This document shows positions 27,762 through 36,321 of a DNA stretch of 64,000 nucleotides, piece by piece. The position numbers and the translations under genes are program-made. The notes beneath the pieces are model-generated. The model was not told the DNA's origin. It saw only the letters and a program-made list of their open reading frames with translations, and searched no databases. The stretch is from Bombella intestini. GTDB lineage: Bacteria > Pseudomonadota > Alphaproteobacteria > Acetobacterales > Acetobacteraceae. Location: positions 216,456-280,455 of the forward strand of contig NZ_JATM01000004.1 in assembly GCF_002003665.1 (NCBI RefSeq). The letters are read 5' to 3'. Position 1 is the stretch's first letter. Every line of letters starts with the position of its first letter.

Positions 27762-28904
27762 ATGACGGATGAAACATTGAAGCCCAGCCCCCTTCACGCC
27801 CTGCATGAAGAGCTGAATGCCACGATGGGAAGCTATGCAGGCTATGCCCTGCCGGAGCATTACCCTTCCGGCATGGAAGTGGAGCATCTCCATACCCGTA
27901 AACAGGCGGGGCTGTTTGACATTTCCTTTCTGGGGCAGGTCCGTGTCCGTGCCAAAGAGGATAATGCCGCCATCGCGGCTGAGGCTCTCGAAGCCTTGAT
28001 GCCGCTGGATATCAAGAGCCTTGAGAAGAACCGGGTCTGTTACGGCCTGTTGACGACCGATCAGGGGGGCATCCGGGATGATCTGGCCATTTCTCGGCAG
28101 GAAAATGATTTCCTGCTGATGCTGAACGGCCCGAACCGGGAAGATAATGCCGATTATCTCGAAAATGCCATAGGCGATGATTGCAAACTGATCCGGGAGT
28201 TCGACCGGGCCATGTTGTCATTACAGGGGCCGCAGTCGGCGGAAGTTCTTTCCCGTGTTTTGGGGCAGCAGGTCATTGCGGGTATGCGGTATCGGGATAG
28301 TGCTGAAGTGCCGTGGGAAGGGGGTAGCATTGTTGTAGCCCGCTTTGGTTATACGGGGATGGAAGGGTTTGATATCTCCATAGCGGCAGAGCAGGCAGAA
28401 GCTTTTGCCCGCCGCCTGTTGGCGGACCCAGATGTAGCGCCTGCTGGGCTGGCCACCCGCAATAGCCTGCGTATGGAGGCAGGGTTGTGTCTGTATGGGG
28501 CCGATATCGACAAGACCACATCCCCTGTGGAGGCCGCTTTGGTTGGCAGCATTGCTGCTTGTCGCCGGGCCAGTGGGGAGCGGGCTGGCGGTTATCCCGG
28601 TGCCCAGACGATTGAGGGGCAGATGGAGCATGGTATCTATCGCCAGCGTGTCGGCCTGCGGCCGCAGGAGGAGGTTCTGTTAGGGGGTGGTGTAGAGCTG
28701 TTCTCTGATGAGGAAAGAACCGACCGTGTCGGGCGTGTTACTTCCGGTTGTTTCAGCCCGACTCTGCGGGCCATGATTGCCATGGGGTATGTCACCCCCG
28801 CCCATGCGGCAGAAGGGACAACACTGTACGCCACAGATGCGGAAGGGCAGCCTCATAAAGTCATTGTAACGGTTCTGCCTTTCATCCCGCAGACAGGACA
28901 CTGA
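27762..28904 (+). CDS. gcvT: aminomethyltransferase (glycine cleavage T protein)
   Basis: Tetrahydrofolate-dependent T protein of glycine cleavage. The 380-residue protein has LHALHEELNATMGSYAGYALP, AGLFDISFLGQVRV, CYGLLTTDQGGIRDDLAI (folate-site Asp) and LRMEAGLCLYGADIDKTTSP, and the C-terminal barrel with GRVTSGCFSPTLRAMIAMGY. YTGMEGFDISI replaces the common YTGEDGFE. gcvH and gcvP are not adjacent; a terminator and an unrelated gene follow. ATG 27762 gives the family N-terminus; the frame is open to 27681. YgfZ-like proteins share the fold but not these motifs. Confidence 0.9.
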   Translation: MTDETLKPSPLHALHEELNATMGSYAGYALPEHYPSGMEVEHLHTRKQAGLFDISFLGQVRVRAKEDNAAIAAEALEALMPLDIKSLEKNRVCYGLLTTDQGGIRDDLAISRQENDFLLMLNGPNREDNADYLENAIGDDCKLIREFDRAMLSLQGPQSAEVLSRVLGQQVIAGMRYRDSAEVPWEGGSIVVARFGYTGMEGFDISIAAEQAEAFARRLLADPDVAPAGLATRNSLRMEAGLCLYGADIDKTTSPVEAALVGSIAACRRASGERAGGYPGAQTIEGQMEHGIYRQRVGLRPQEEVLLGGGVELFSDEERTDRVGRVTSGCFSPTLRAMIAMGYVTPAHAAEGTTLYATDAEGQPHKVIVTVLPFIPQTGH

Positions 28905-28936
28905 ACACCAGCAGAAAACAGATGGTGAAGTTTATG

Positions 28937-28964
28937 AACAGGGCTTTACATGGCCCTGTTTTTT
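28937..28964 (+). terminator. gcvT terminator
   Basis: An 8-bp stem AACAGGGC/GCCCTGTT (28937-28944 with 28953-28960) followed by a run of six T, 33 bases after the gcvT stop. Confidence 0.9.
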
Positions 28965-29121
28965 GTTGAGGCTCACTTCATGCAGGGCCCAAGGTATGGC
29001 ACGGTTCGCAGCTCCTTATTGATGAGGGAGCGGCTGACGGGAATGTGTTTTGCCAGTGGCTGCTTTTGTGCTCAGTGTAATGTTATCAACAGCTGGGCAT
29101 GGCAACTCAAGGAGAGTCGAG

Positions 29122-29424
29122 ATGAGTGAGACCATCCATATTCTGGCGCTTATTTCCATTTCGGAAGATAAAGCTGCTCAGCTGGAGAAGGCCGTGCAGG
29201 TCTGTGCTGGCCATTCGTTGAAGGAAAAGGCCTGTCAGCGTTACGAAATTTCCCGTGATGCTGAGAAAAAGGGTCGCTTCACGGTCTGTGAGATCTGGGC
29301 CAGTAAGGAAGGGTTTGAAGCCCATCTTGCTAGTGAGCATTTTGGCCATCTTGCCGGTTTTGCCAAAGAACATGGTGCCGAGCTGGAGGTCATCCGTCAG
29401 CAGCCGCTGCATCCCGCATCGTAA
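29122..29424 (+). CDS. putative quinol monooxygenase (antibiotic biosynthesis monooxygenase fold)
   Basis: Small dimeric alpha/beta-barrel protein of the ABM/YgiN type, 100 residues. Recognisable features are HILALISISEDKAAQLEKAV, CQRYEISRDAEKKGRFTVCEIWASKEGFEAHLASEHF and the closing strand AELEVI. The substrate is unknown; YgiN is a quinol monooxygenase. AAGGAGAG lies ten bases before ATG 29122; an upstream frame to 29050 has no ribosome site. It is followed by a sugar kinase 24 bases later, probably in one transcript. Confidence 0.8.
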   Translation: MSETIHILALISISEDKAAQLEKAVQVCAGHSLKEKACQRYEISRDAEKKGRFTVCEIWASKEGFEAHLASEHFGHLAGFAKEHGAELEVIRQQPLHPAS

Positions 29425-29448
29425 GCTGGATTTAGGGAGAATCACCAC

Positions 29449-30402
29449 ATGGCTGATTATCGTCTTGGAATTGATTTTGGCGGCACGAAGATCGAAATTC
29501 TTGCGCTGGACCGTGGCGGCAAAGAGGTGCTGCGTGAGCGCATCCCCAACCCCGGGGTCTATGACAAGGCCATTCAGGCTATCCGGGACCTCGTGCTAAA
29601 GGCGGAGGAACAGGTCGGCTGCGTTCCAGCTCATCGCATCACGGGGACACAGCTTACGTCCACGCTGGGCATTGGCATTCCCGGGTCTCTGTCCCCAGAG
29701 ACAGGCCTCGTCCGTAACTCCAACGCAACATGGTTGAACAATAATGCGTTCAAGCGTGATGTGGAGGAAATCCTCAACCGCCCTGTGCGGGTGGAGAATG
29801 ATGCCAACTGCTTTGCCCTGTCCGAGGCTGCTGATGGAGCTGGGGAAGGCTATTCAACCGTTCTGGGTGTAATTATCGGGACAGGTATGGGTAGTGGCAT
29901 TGTGGCGAATGCCCGTATTCTGTCCGGTCATCATCACATTGCTGGTGAGTGGGGACATATTCCTCTGCCGTGGGTTAAGCCGGAAGATATGCCCATGCGG
30001 AAGTGTTTCTGTGGTAACGAGGGGTGTCAGGAGCGTTATCTCTGTGGCCCGGCTCTTGCTGCAGAGTGGAAGGGCGAAGGGAACCGCTCTCCTAATGGGA
30101 TTGAGGAAGCCGCTCGGAATGGGGATGAGGCCGCCATTCGTGCGCTGGACCTCTACATGGACCGTTTCGCCCGTGCCTGTGCACAGGCTGTTAATTTCCT
30201 CGACCCTGATGTGATCGTGCTTGGCGGTGGCGTGTCCAACCTCTCCAGCATTTATGAGCGTGTGCCCAAACTGCTGCCTCGCCATGTGATTACCTCCCCT
30301 TGCACAACGCCGATCGTGCAGAACCGTCATGGTGATAGTTCTGGTGTGCGTGGGGCTGCATGGCTGTGGGATGTAACAGAAAGCGGCCTGCCACGTAGCT
30401 AA
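29449..30402 (+). CDS. ROK family sugar kinase (fructokinase/glucokinase type)
   Basis: ATP-dependent hexose kinase, 317 residues. The N-terminal phosphate loop is GIDFGGTKIEILALD (7-21). The sugar-binding segment VENDANCFALSEA has the catalytic Asp, and GVIIGTGMGSGIV follows. The ROK zinc-binding motif is CFCGNEGCQE with the preceding GEWGHIPL histidine. Similarity to Mak-type fructokinases of proteobacteria is closest, but sugar choice cannot be fixed by eye. It sits downstream of the ABM gene and ends with its own terminator. Confidence 0.88.
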   Translation: MADYRLGIDFGGTKIEILALDRGGKEVLRERIPNPGVYDKAIQAIRDLVLKAEEQVGCVPAHRITGTQLTSTLGIGIPGSLSPETGLVRNSNATWLNNNAFKRDVEEILNRPVRVENDANCFALSEAADGAGEGYSTVLGVIIGTGMGSGIVANARILSGHHHIAGEWGHIPLPWVKPEDMPMRKCFCGNEGCQERYLCGPALAAEWKGEGNRSPNGIEEAARNGDEAAIRALDLYMDRFARACAQAVNFLDPDVIVLGGGVSNLSSIYERVPKLLPRHVITSPCTTPIVQNRHGDSSGVRGAAWLWDVTESGLPRS

Positions 30403-30453
30403 CTAAATCTAGCAGAGTGCCTTACCCTCTTTATGGGGGTGAAGAGCTAGAGG

Positions 30454-30491
30454 ATCGGGGCCTTTCCTGTAAAGGGAGAGGCCCTGATTTT
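30454..30491 (+). terminator. terminator of the ROK kinase gene
   Basis: Long stem from 30454 to 30488 (ATCGGGGCCT/AGGCCCTGAT with one G-T pair, and an inner CCTTTCC/GGGAGAGG pairing) followed by four T, 52 bases after the stop. Confidence 0.75.
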
Positions 30492-30533
30492 ATGTGGGCA
30501 ATACTTAATCTGGCAGAGAGTCCTGATATGAAA

Positions 30534-30568
30534 AAACCGCCTACCCCGCATAAGAGGGTAGGCGGTTT
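30534..30568 (-). terminator. glnA terminator
   Basis: Perfect 13-bp stem (30534-30546 with 30556-30568, core CCGCCTACCC/GGGTAGGCGG). The A-run at 30531-30536 makes a T-tract on the minus strand, downstream of glnA. Confidence 0.88.
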
Positions 30569-30619
30569 CCACAAATCCCACTTCCCACTCCCGGAGGAGC
30601 AGGAAGGCAGAAGTAAGGA

Positions 30620-32080
30620 TTAGACGGAGTAATACATCTCGAACTCGACCGGGTGCGGTGTGTGTTCGAAGCGGTACACTTCCTGCATCTTGAGTGTGAT
30701 GTAGCTTTCGATCTGATCCTTCGTGAAGACATCCCCTTCCAGCAGGAAGGCGTGGTCGGTCTTCAGGGCTTCCAGAGCTTCACGCAAGGAGCCGCAGACG
30801 GTCGGGATCATGTTCAGCTCTTCCGGCGGCAGCTCGTACAGGTCCTTGTCCATAGCTTCGCCCGGATGGATCTTGTTGCGGATACCGTCCAGACCAGCCA
30901 TCAGCATAGCACTGAAGGCCAGGTAAGGGTTAGCTGTCGGGTCGGGGAAGCGGACCTCGACACGCTTTGCTTTCGGGCTGGTAGCGTACGGAATACGACA
31001 GGAAGCGGAGCGGTTGGCGGAGGAGTAAGCCAGCAGCACCGGTGCCTCGAAGCCCGGGATCAGACGCTTGTAGGAGTTGGTGGAAGGGTTGGTGAAGGCG
31101 TTCAGTGCCTTGGCGTGTTTGATGATACCGCCGATGTAGTACAGGGCTTCATCAGAGAGATCAGCGTAACGCTTGCCAGCGAAGAGCGGCTTGCCGTCTT
31201 TCCAGACAGACTGATGCACATGCATGCCTGTGCCGTTATCGCCATAGATCGGCTTGGGCATGAAAGTGGCCGTCTTGCCGTAGGAATGGGCAACATTGTG
31301 CACGCAGTACTTATAAATCTGCATGAAGTCGGCAGACTTTACCAATGTGGCGAATGCCGTGCCCAGCTCGTGCTGGCTGCGGGCCACCTCGTGGTGATGC
31401 TTTTCGATCGGCAGGCCCATCTCGCCCATAGTGGCGAGCATTTCGGCACGCAGGTCGTTCTCGCTATCCACCGGCGGAACCGGGAAGTAACCACCCTTGC
31501 GGGCCGGACGATGGCCCATGTTGCCTTCCGGATATTCCTTCATGGAAGCATCCGGCCCCTCGATGCTGTCGAGGTGATAGGTGCCGTAATTTTCACCTGT
31601 GCCAAAGCGGACGCTGTCGAAGATGAAGAATTCAGCTTCCGGGCCGAAGAAGGCCGTGTCACCCAGACCGCTCTTTTTCAGATAGGCTTCAGCCTGTTTG
31701 GCAGTCGCACGGGGGTCGCGGTTGTAATAGCCGCCTGTTTTAGGGTCGATGATGTCGCAGATCAGGATGAGCTGCGGGCGTGCAGCGAAGGGATCGACAA
31801 CAGCTGTTTCCGGGTCCGGCAGGAGGACCATGTCGGACTCATTGATGGCCTTCCACCCCTGAATGGAAGACCCGTCAAACATGAAGCCTTCTGTGAAGGT
31901 ATCTTCCTCAATGGTACGAACAGTTTGTGTTGTGTGCTGCCACTTACCTTTTGTATCGGTGAAGCGGAGATCGACAAACTCGATACCATGCTCTTCGATC
32001 AGCTCAAAAACGCGTTGTACGGCGGCTTTCTGAGGGGAAGGGCGTTGGGCGGAAGAAGAGGAAACTGCTTTTTTTGCCAT
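30620..32080 (-). CDS. glnA: glutamine synthetase type I
   Basis: Assimilates ammonium into glutamine. The 486-residue protein has [11 protein letters not shown], the metal/ATP segment [48 protein letters not shown] and the adenylylation region with Tyr415 ([11 protein letters not shown]), so GlnE-type control is likely. An N-terminal extension of about 16 residues ([17 protein letters not shown]) is unlike standard 469-residue enzymes. ATG 32080 has GAGG ten bases upstream. In most alphaproteobacteria glnB precedes glnA; here the upstream neighbour is divergent tldD. Confidence 0.96.
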   Translation of the reverse strand: MAKKAVSSSSAQRPSPQKAAVQRVFELIEEHGIEFVDLRFTDTKGKWQHTTQTVRTIEEDTFTEGFMFDGSSIQGWKAINESDMVLLPDPETAVVDPFAARPQLILICDIIDPKTGGYYNRDPRATAKQAEAYLKKSGLGDTAFFGPEAEFFIFDSVRFGTGENYGTYHLDSIEGPDASMKEYPEGNMGHRPARKGGYFPVPPVDSENDLRAEMLATMGEMGLPIEKHHHEVARSQHELGTAFATLVKSADFMQIYKYCVHNVAHSYGKTATFMPKPIYGDNGTGMHVHQSVWKDGKPLFAGKRYADLSDEALYYIGGIIKHAKALNAFTNPSTNSYKRLIPGFEAPVLLAYSSANRSASCRIPYATSPKAKRVEVRFPDPTANPYLAFSAMLMAGLDGIRNKIHPGEAMDKDLYELPPEELNMIPTVCGSLREALEALKTDHAFLLEGDVFTKDQIESYITLKMQEVYRFEHTPHPVEFEMYYSV

Positions 32081-32240
32081 GGCTGCATGCCTCGCATTTT
32101 TTGAACTGATACCAAAACGATTAAGGGACAATTGTTCTTCTGTCGAGGGCTTGCTCGTAAACTTCATTTTATGAGACAGGATATTCTCAGTTTTTTATAC
32201 TTCTCGGCTCTCGAGCTGATTGGAAAACCATCTGGTGGTC

Positions 32241-33725
32241 ATGTCTGAGCCTTCCCTGACAACACTCTCTGATTCCTTGTTTTTTCACGATGCCCTGCCG
32301 TGGACATCTGATGATGTAAATCGTCAGCTTTCCCGCAGCCTCTCCGGCATGGATGATGGGGAACTGTTTCTGGAATATCGGGAAGAGGAAACGCTGGGGC
32401 TAGAAAACGGCTTGCTGCGGAATGTGGGCTTCAACCGGTCTTCCGGTTTTGGCCTGCGGGGTGTGACGGGCAGCCAGACTATCTTTGCTTATTCCGACTT
32501 ACTGGGCATGGAGGCCCTTCAAAGGGCCGCTGAAGGGTTGGGAACTGTGGATCGCACAGCCCTCCGCTTGGGCCAGCAGGCCCCTGCCAGTCCGATGAAT
32601 GGTGAAGCGGTTAGCCGTTCTGCTCTTTATGGGGTGACCCACCCGCTGGAGGGAGGAGAGTTCTCGCAGCGTGCGGCTCTTCTGGGCGAGATTGACGCTT
32701 ATGGTCGTGGGCTGGATCGTCGTGTGGTGCAGGTCAATGCTACATTGAACACGCAGTGGCAGGTTGTGCGGATCATGCGTCCTGCTTGCCTTCAGAAGGA
32801 GGAGGTCGGCCCGTTGGTGGATGTCCGCCCCTTGGTCCGGCTCGATATTTCCATTGTGGTAGAGCAGGACGGGCGGCGGGAGAGTGGCCGGTCTGGGCAG
32901 GGGGGGCGCTATGCTCTGTCCCGTTTGATGGCCCCTGCATGCTGGCAGGCTATGGCGCAGGAGGCTTTGCGTCAGGCTCTGGTAAATCTGGAGGCTGTGG
33001 CTGCACCGGCGGGTGAAATGCCCGTTGTGTTAGGTGCTGGATGGCCGGGGATTCTGCTGCACGAGGCGGTGGGGCACGGTCTGGAAGGCGACTTTAACCG
33101 GAAGGGCACGTCTGTCTTTTCCGGGTGTGTGGGTAAGCGTATTGCTGCCCCGGGCGTGACGGTTTTGGATGATGGAACCCTGCCGGAGCGGCGTGGTTCC
33201 TTGAATATGGATGACGAGGGAACACCGACCAGCCGGACGGTGCTGATTGAGAATGGCATCTTGCAGGGGTATATGCAGGATAGGCTAAATGCCCGTCTGA
33301 CAGGCGTTGCCCCTACGGGGAATGGTCGCCGTCAGTCATATGCTCATGCACCAATGCCCCGCATGACTAACACCATCATGGCGGGAGGCAATGCTTCGGA
33401 AGAGGAAATGATCCGTTCCACCAAGAAGGGGATTTATGCCCGTAACTTTGGTGGGGGGCAGGTTGATATTACATCCGGTAAGTTCGTGTTTGCTGCCTCG
33501 GAGGCTTATCTGATTGAGGATGGCAAGATCACATCGCCTGTGCGTGGGGCTACACTTATCGGTAGTGGAGCGGAAGTGATGGAGCAGATCAGCATGATCG
33601 GTCCTTCTATGGAATTGGACCCCGGCATCGGAACATGTGGTAAAGCCGGGCAGGGTGTTCCTGTTGGTGTGGGGCAGCCGATGCTGAAAGTCAGCGGACT
33701 GACGGTTGGGGGGACAGCCTCATAA
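32241..33725 (+). CDS. tldD: metalloprotease TldD
   Basis: TldD forms a heterodimer with TldE/PmbA that degrades peptides. The 494-residue protein has the zinc motif HEAVGHGLEGD (His274, His279) and the conserved C-terminal blocks RMTNTIMAGGNASEEEMI and GGQVDITSGKFVFAASEAYL ending in IGTCGKAGQGVPVGVGQP. ATG 32241 is preferred over an in-frame TTG at 32220. pmbA is not in the window. It is divergent from glnA. Confidence 0.96.
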   Translation: MSEPSLTTLSDSLFFHDALPWTSDDVNRQLSRSLSGMDDGELFLEYREEETLGLENGLLRNVGFNRSSGFGLRGVTGSQTIFAYSDLLGMEALQRAAEGLGTVDRTALRLGQQAPASPMNGEAVSRSALYGVTHPLEGGEFSQRAALLGEIDAYGRGLDRRVVQVNATLNTQWQVVRIMRPACLQKEEVGPLVDVRPLVRLDISIVVEQDGRRESGRSGQGGRYALSRLMAPACWQAMAQEALRQALVNLEAVAAPAGEMPVVLGAGWPGILLHEAVGHGLEGDFNRKGTSVFSGCVGKRIAAPGVTVLDDGTLPERRGSLNMDDEGTPTSRTVLIENGILQGYMQDRLNARLTGVAPTGNGRRQSYAHAPMPRMTNTIMAGGNASEEEMIRSTKKGIYARNFGGGQVDITSGKFVFAASEAYLIEDGKITSPVRGATLIGSGAEVMEQISMIGPSMELDPGIGTCGKAGQGVPVGVGQPMLKVSGLTVGGTAS

Positions 33726-33729
33726 AAAC

Positions 33730-33768
33730 ATTCAGGAAAAACAGAATGTTATATTGTTTTTCCTGAAT
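33730..33768. terminator. stem-loop after tldD
   Basis: Perfect 14-bp inverted repeat (33730-33743 with 33755-33768, ATTCAGGAAAAACA/TGTTTTTCCTGAAT) with an 11-base loop, starting four bases after the tldD stop. The T-run is within the stem on the plus strand, and a second T-run follows on the minus strand, so it is not a textbook plus-strand terminator. Confidence 0.6.
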
Positions 33769-33896
33769 ATGTCTCAGACAGATAAAACAAGTTGAATATG
33801 TTTCAGATATAAATAAATTTTCATTTCTCTATTGCAAAATATCTTTTTGCTGTCGTAATATTTTTTCATCGCAGCAATGAAAGATGGTTCACCGTG

Positions 33897-35033
33897 ATGA
33901 AGAAGTCCGTGCGTTACGCAGCCCTTCTGTCCAGTCTCTTTGCAGGTACTTATAGTGTCTCTGCGAACCTGTATGCCGCGGATGCCACCACTGTTGCTGC
34001 CAACGCCGGCTCCCAGACGGACGATAAATCTGCTAAAAAAACAGGTAAGACAGCGCAGCCTGTCAAAGTCTCTGCAACGGGCGGGACGGCATCTCAAGGT
34101 GCAGTAACCCAGCAGCCGGTTGTTTCCATTGCGGAAAAACCGGGACCGAAACCACTGCCAGAACAGTGGTATACAGGGTCTCTTTATTCGCCATCACCTG
34201 CGCTGCCTGTGCCGGGCATGATTGCTGTGGAGCCTTATGTGGCTGCTGGCCTGCCAGCTGGAGCGTTTGATTCCAACGGGCATCTCAATACGAGAAAAGG
34301 GGCTGGTGGACAGCATTCTATCACTCAGTTCTCCTTGGCAAAGTACGGTATTACGAAGAACCTTTCCATCTACCTGCTGCCAACATACAGCTATAGCTGG
34401 GGGAACCATAGCAAACCTTCTGGTCTGAAGTTCAATGACTTGCCGGTGGAGTTCCAGTACCGGTTGACGCCGCATTATACGCCATCCATCACGCTGTATT
34501 TTGGTGTGAACACACCAACCGGTGACTATAAAAATCTTGCCAATGCTTCAGAAGGCGTTGGTCAGGGTGTTTGGGCACTTCGGTATGGTGTTCATAGTCA
34601 GTTTGCTCTGCCGTTCTTCAAACATGCTATGCGTGTGCGTCTTTGGGCGCAGGTCCGTCACCCGGTGGCCAGTACGAAGCTGCACAATATTACCAGCTAT
34701 GGAACGGAGAAGGGTTTCACCGGGCGTGGCCATGTTGGCCCTTATGGGAATGAAGGTGGCTCGGTCGAGCTAGGTATCACCAAGAAATGGGTTTTTGCGC
34801 TGGATCTGTACCACACATGGGCCACCTCCAGCTCGGTTAATGGATATAACGTTTATTCCAAGAAATATATCAATTCGCGGACGGGTTGGTCTGGTGCCTT
34901 CAATGTTGGTCCCGGTATTGAATATAACTGGACATCAAGTATTGGCGGAATTGTCGGCGTGATTCTGCCGGTGGCTGGGCATAATACATCTCGTTCTATC
35001 TCCCCGCAGGCCGCCGTGTTCGCTGTGTTCTGA
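33897..35033 (+). CDS. putative outer-membrane beta-barrel protein
   Basis: A 378-residue exported protein: signal peptide at about 1-28 (MKKSVRYAALLSSLFAGTY...AAD), a low-complexity Ala/Thr/Lys linker to about 60, then a beta-rich domain of alternating aromatic/polar strands (QHSITQFSLAKYGITKNLSI, YLLPTYSYSW, VGPGIEYNW) ending in phenylalanine, as barrel proteins do. The pattern resembles the phenol-degradation MetA-like transporter family, but this is tentative. ATG 33897 follows a GTG one codon earlier; the ribosome site is poor. It is a single-gene unit with its own terminator. Confidence 0.7.
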   Translation: MKKSVRYAALLSSLFAGTYSVSANLYAADATTVAANAGSQTDDKSAKKTGKTAQPVKVSATGGTASQGAVTQQPVVSIAEKPGPKPLPEQWYTGSLYSPSPALPVPGMIAVEPYVAAGLPAGAFDSNGHLNTRKGAGGQHSITQFSLAKYGITKNLSIYLLPTYSYSWGNHSKPSGLKFNDLPVEFQYRLTPHYTPSITLYFGVNTPTGDYKNLANASEGVGQGVWALRYGVHSQFALPFFKHAMRVRLWAQVRHPVASTKLHNITSYGTEKGFTGRGHVGPYGNEGGSVELGITKKWVFALDLYHTWATSSSVNGYNVYSKKYINSRTGWSGAFNVGPGIEYNWTSSIGGIVGVILPVAGHNTSRSISPQAAVFAVF

Positions 35034-35056
35034 TTGGCCTAGCTTAGAGTATAAAG

Positions 35057-35090
35057 AAAACCCCCGTCTGCTTTCAGGCGGGGGTTTTTT
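35057..35090. terminator. bidirectional terminator
   Basis: A 14-bp stem (35057-35070 with 35075-35088, core CCCCCG/CGGGGG, one G-T pair), four-base loop and six T. It lies between the convergent barrel-protein gene and yggT and has A-runs on the left, so it should work both ways. Confidence 0.9.
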
Positions 35091-35094
35091 CGTA

Positions 35095-35424
35095 TCAGCC
35101 CTGAGGTAGGAAAAAGACCCTGAAAATACTCTTCAGGATGAAGGGAATAGCGTACTGAATGGTCAGCAGTAGGATGAGGGGAGCGAAATCCATCATGCCT
35201 GTTGGTGGCAGGATATTGCGGATAGGCTGGAGGACAGGTTCCACAAGCTTGGCCAGAATTTCAACGATGCTCATCATGAAACGGTTGGAATGGGGGTTTA
35301 TGATGCCAAAGCTGACGGCCATGGTAGCGAGACAGTAGGCAAGGATAATCCACGTATAGACATCCAGTACCACCATGAGCAGGTTGATGATCTGGAGATA
35401 GATGATGGCAGCATGCACAGGCAA
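35095..35424 (-). CDS. YggT family integral membrane protein
   Basis: A 109-residue protein with two long hydrophobic segments (about 8-38 and 80-105) separated by the conserved loop FMMSIVEILAKLVEPVLQPIRNILPPTG, the hallmark of YggT proteins. The function is poorly known; in other bacteria relatives are linked to osmotic tolerance and cell division or membrane organisation. It is upstream of and antisense to the barrel gene's terminator, and tRNA-Ala lies just beyond its start on the opposite strand. Confidence 0.9.
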   Translation of the reverse strand: MPVHAAIIYLQIINLLMVVLDVYTWIILAYCLATMAVSFGIINPHSNRFMMSIVEILAKLVEPVLQPIRNILPPTGMMDFAPLILLLTIQYAIPFILKSIFRVFFLPQG

Positions 35425-35559
35425 GAACCCCTCTCGGCGGCGTGAGATGAATGCGGATTATTACATGTAACAGTCTTCTTCCCGGCTGGCGAGATCAGGT
35501 GCTGTTTGCCCACATCTTGACAGTTCCAGCCGTGCATGATGTCCTATACCATACATCGT

Positions 35560-35635
35560 GGGGCTATAGCTCAGTTGGGAGAGCGCCTCGTTCGCAATGA
35601 GGAGGCCAGGGGTTCGACTCCCCTTAGCTCCACCA
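35560..35635 (+). tRNA. tRNA-Ala (anticodon CGC)
   Basis: 76 bases with an intact cloverleaf: acceptor GGGGCTA/TAGCTCC, D arm GCTC...GAGC, anticodon stem CCTCG/TGAGG with loop TTCGCAA giving anticodon CGC, T arm GGGG TTCGACT CCCC, and an encoded CCA end (35633-35635). It would read the GCG codon. Confidence 0.97.
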
Positions 35636-35736
35636 TGATTTCCTAATATATGATGCCCGTTTGAGCGTCCCCATTGGTGGGGAGTACCCTGCATGTGTTC
35701 CATAAAGGAAAGAACATGCAGGATCATGCCGAAGAC

Positions 35737-36321
35737 TTACGGTGTCGGGATGGATTGGGAGATATGCTCCGCTAGCTGCACGACAAGTTTGCGCATGAGA
35801 GCAGCCGTATCAGCGTCTGCTCCGACAGGGCCAGAGGCAGAAAGATGGGCAATATTGCGGATGAGTGGTTTGTGGCGGTCACGCGGGACGATGGCCCAGT
35901 GTGCATTCAGGATAGCTTGCCCGCTGACATCCACATCAAACTCCGAAATGGCAATCATAATCTGCATGTCGGCAGCCTGAGCTAGAGGCTGATCCGTGAC
36001 CAGAATATTATGTTGTATTGCAGCCACTTCGTTCGTGATCAGGTCCGTGACACTGAGAGAGAGACGTGATGCCCAACGGGAGTTGGGGCTGCGGTGGATC
36101 TCCTCACCCTGCCGTGTGATGATGTCCTGGCAGTCCAGATAGTCTGGCATAACAACCCTGCTTAGCTGCACGACTGTTGTCTGCGGGGAAACCCGTAGGG
36201 ATTTGTCGGAGTGGACAGGGATACCGAGCGTGTAGATATGCAACTGTGGAGAGGTGCAGCCTGCAAGCATGCTGCAGCCCCCCAGAAGAGCAAGGGCGGT
36301 ACGGCGGAAAGGAAACATCAT
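35737..36321 (-). CDS. PqiC-like ABC-transport auxiliary lipoprotein
   Basis: A 194-residue lipoprotein with signal and lipobox LAGC (acylated Cys at about 22). The DUF330/PqiC pattern follows: LHIYTLGIP near the N-terminus, VVQLSRVVMPDYLDCQDIITR, SRWASRLSLSVTDLIT and a C-terminal ALMRKLVVQLAEHI. It is the last gene of the minus-strand MlaE-MlaF-MlaD-like operon, overlapping the MCE gene by four bases. PqiC proteins sit at the outer membrane and complete an MCE bridge for lipid transport; the role here is by analogy. Confidence 0.85.
   Translation of the reverse strand: MMFPFRRTALALLGGCSMLAGCTSPQLHIYTLGIPVHSDKSLRVSPQTTVVQLSRVVMPDYLDCQDIITRQGEEIHRSPNSRWASRLSLSVTDLITNEVAAIQHNILVTDQPLAQAADMQIMIAISEFDVDVSGQAILNAHWAIVPRDRHKPLIRNIAHLSASGPVGADADTAALMRKLVVQLAEHISQSIPTP

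Noticed and set aside
30653..32104. Long open frame of about 480 codons opposite glnA
   Set aside because: Antisense shadow created by codon bias; glnA is unambiguous.
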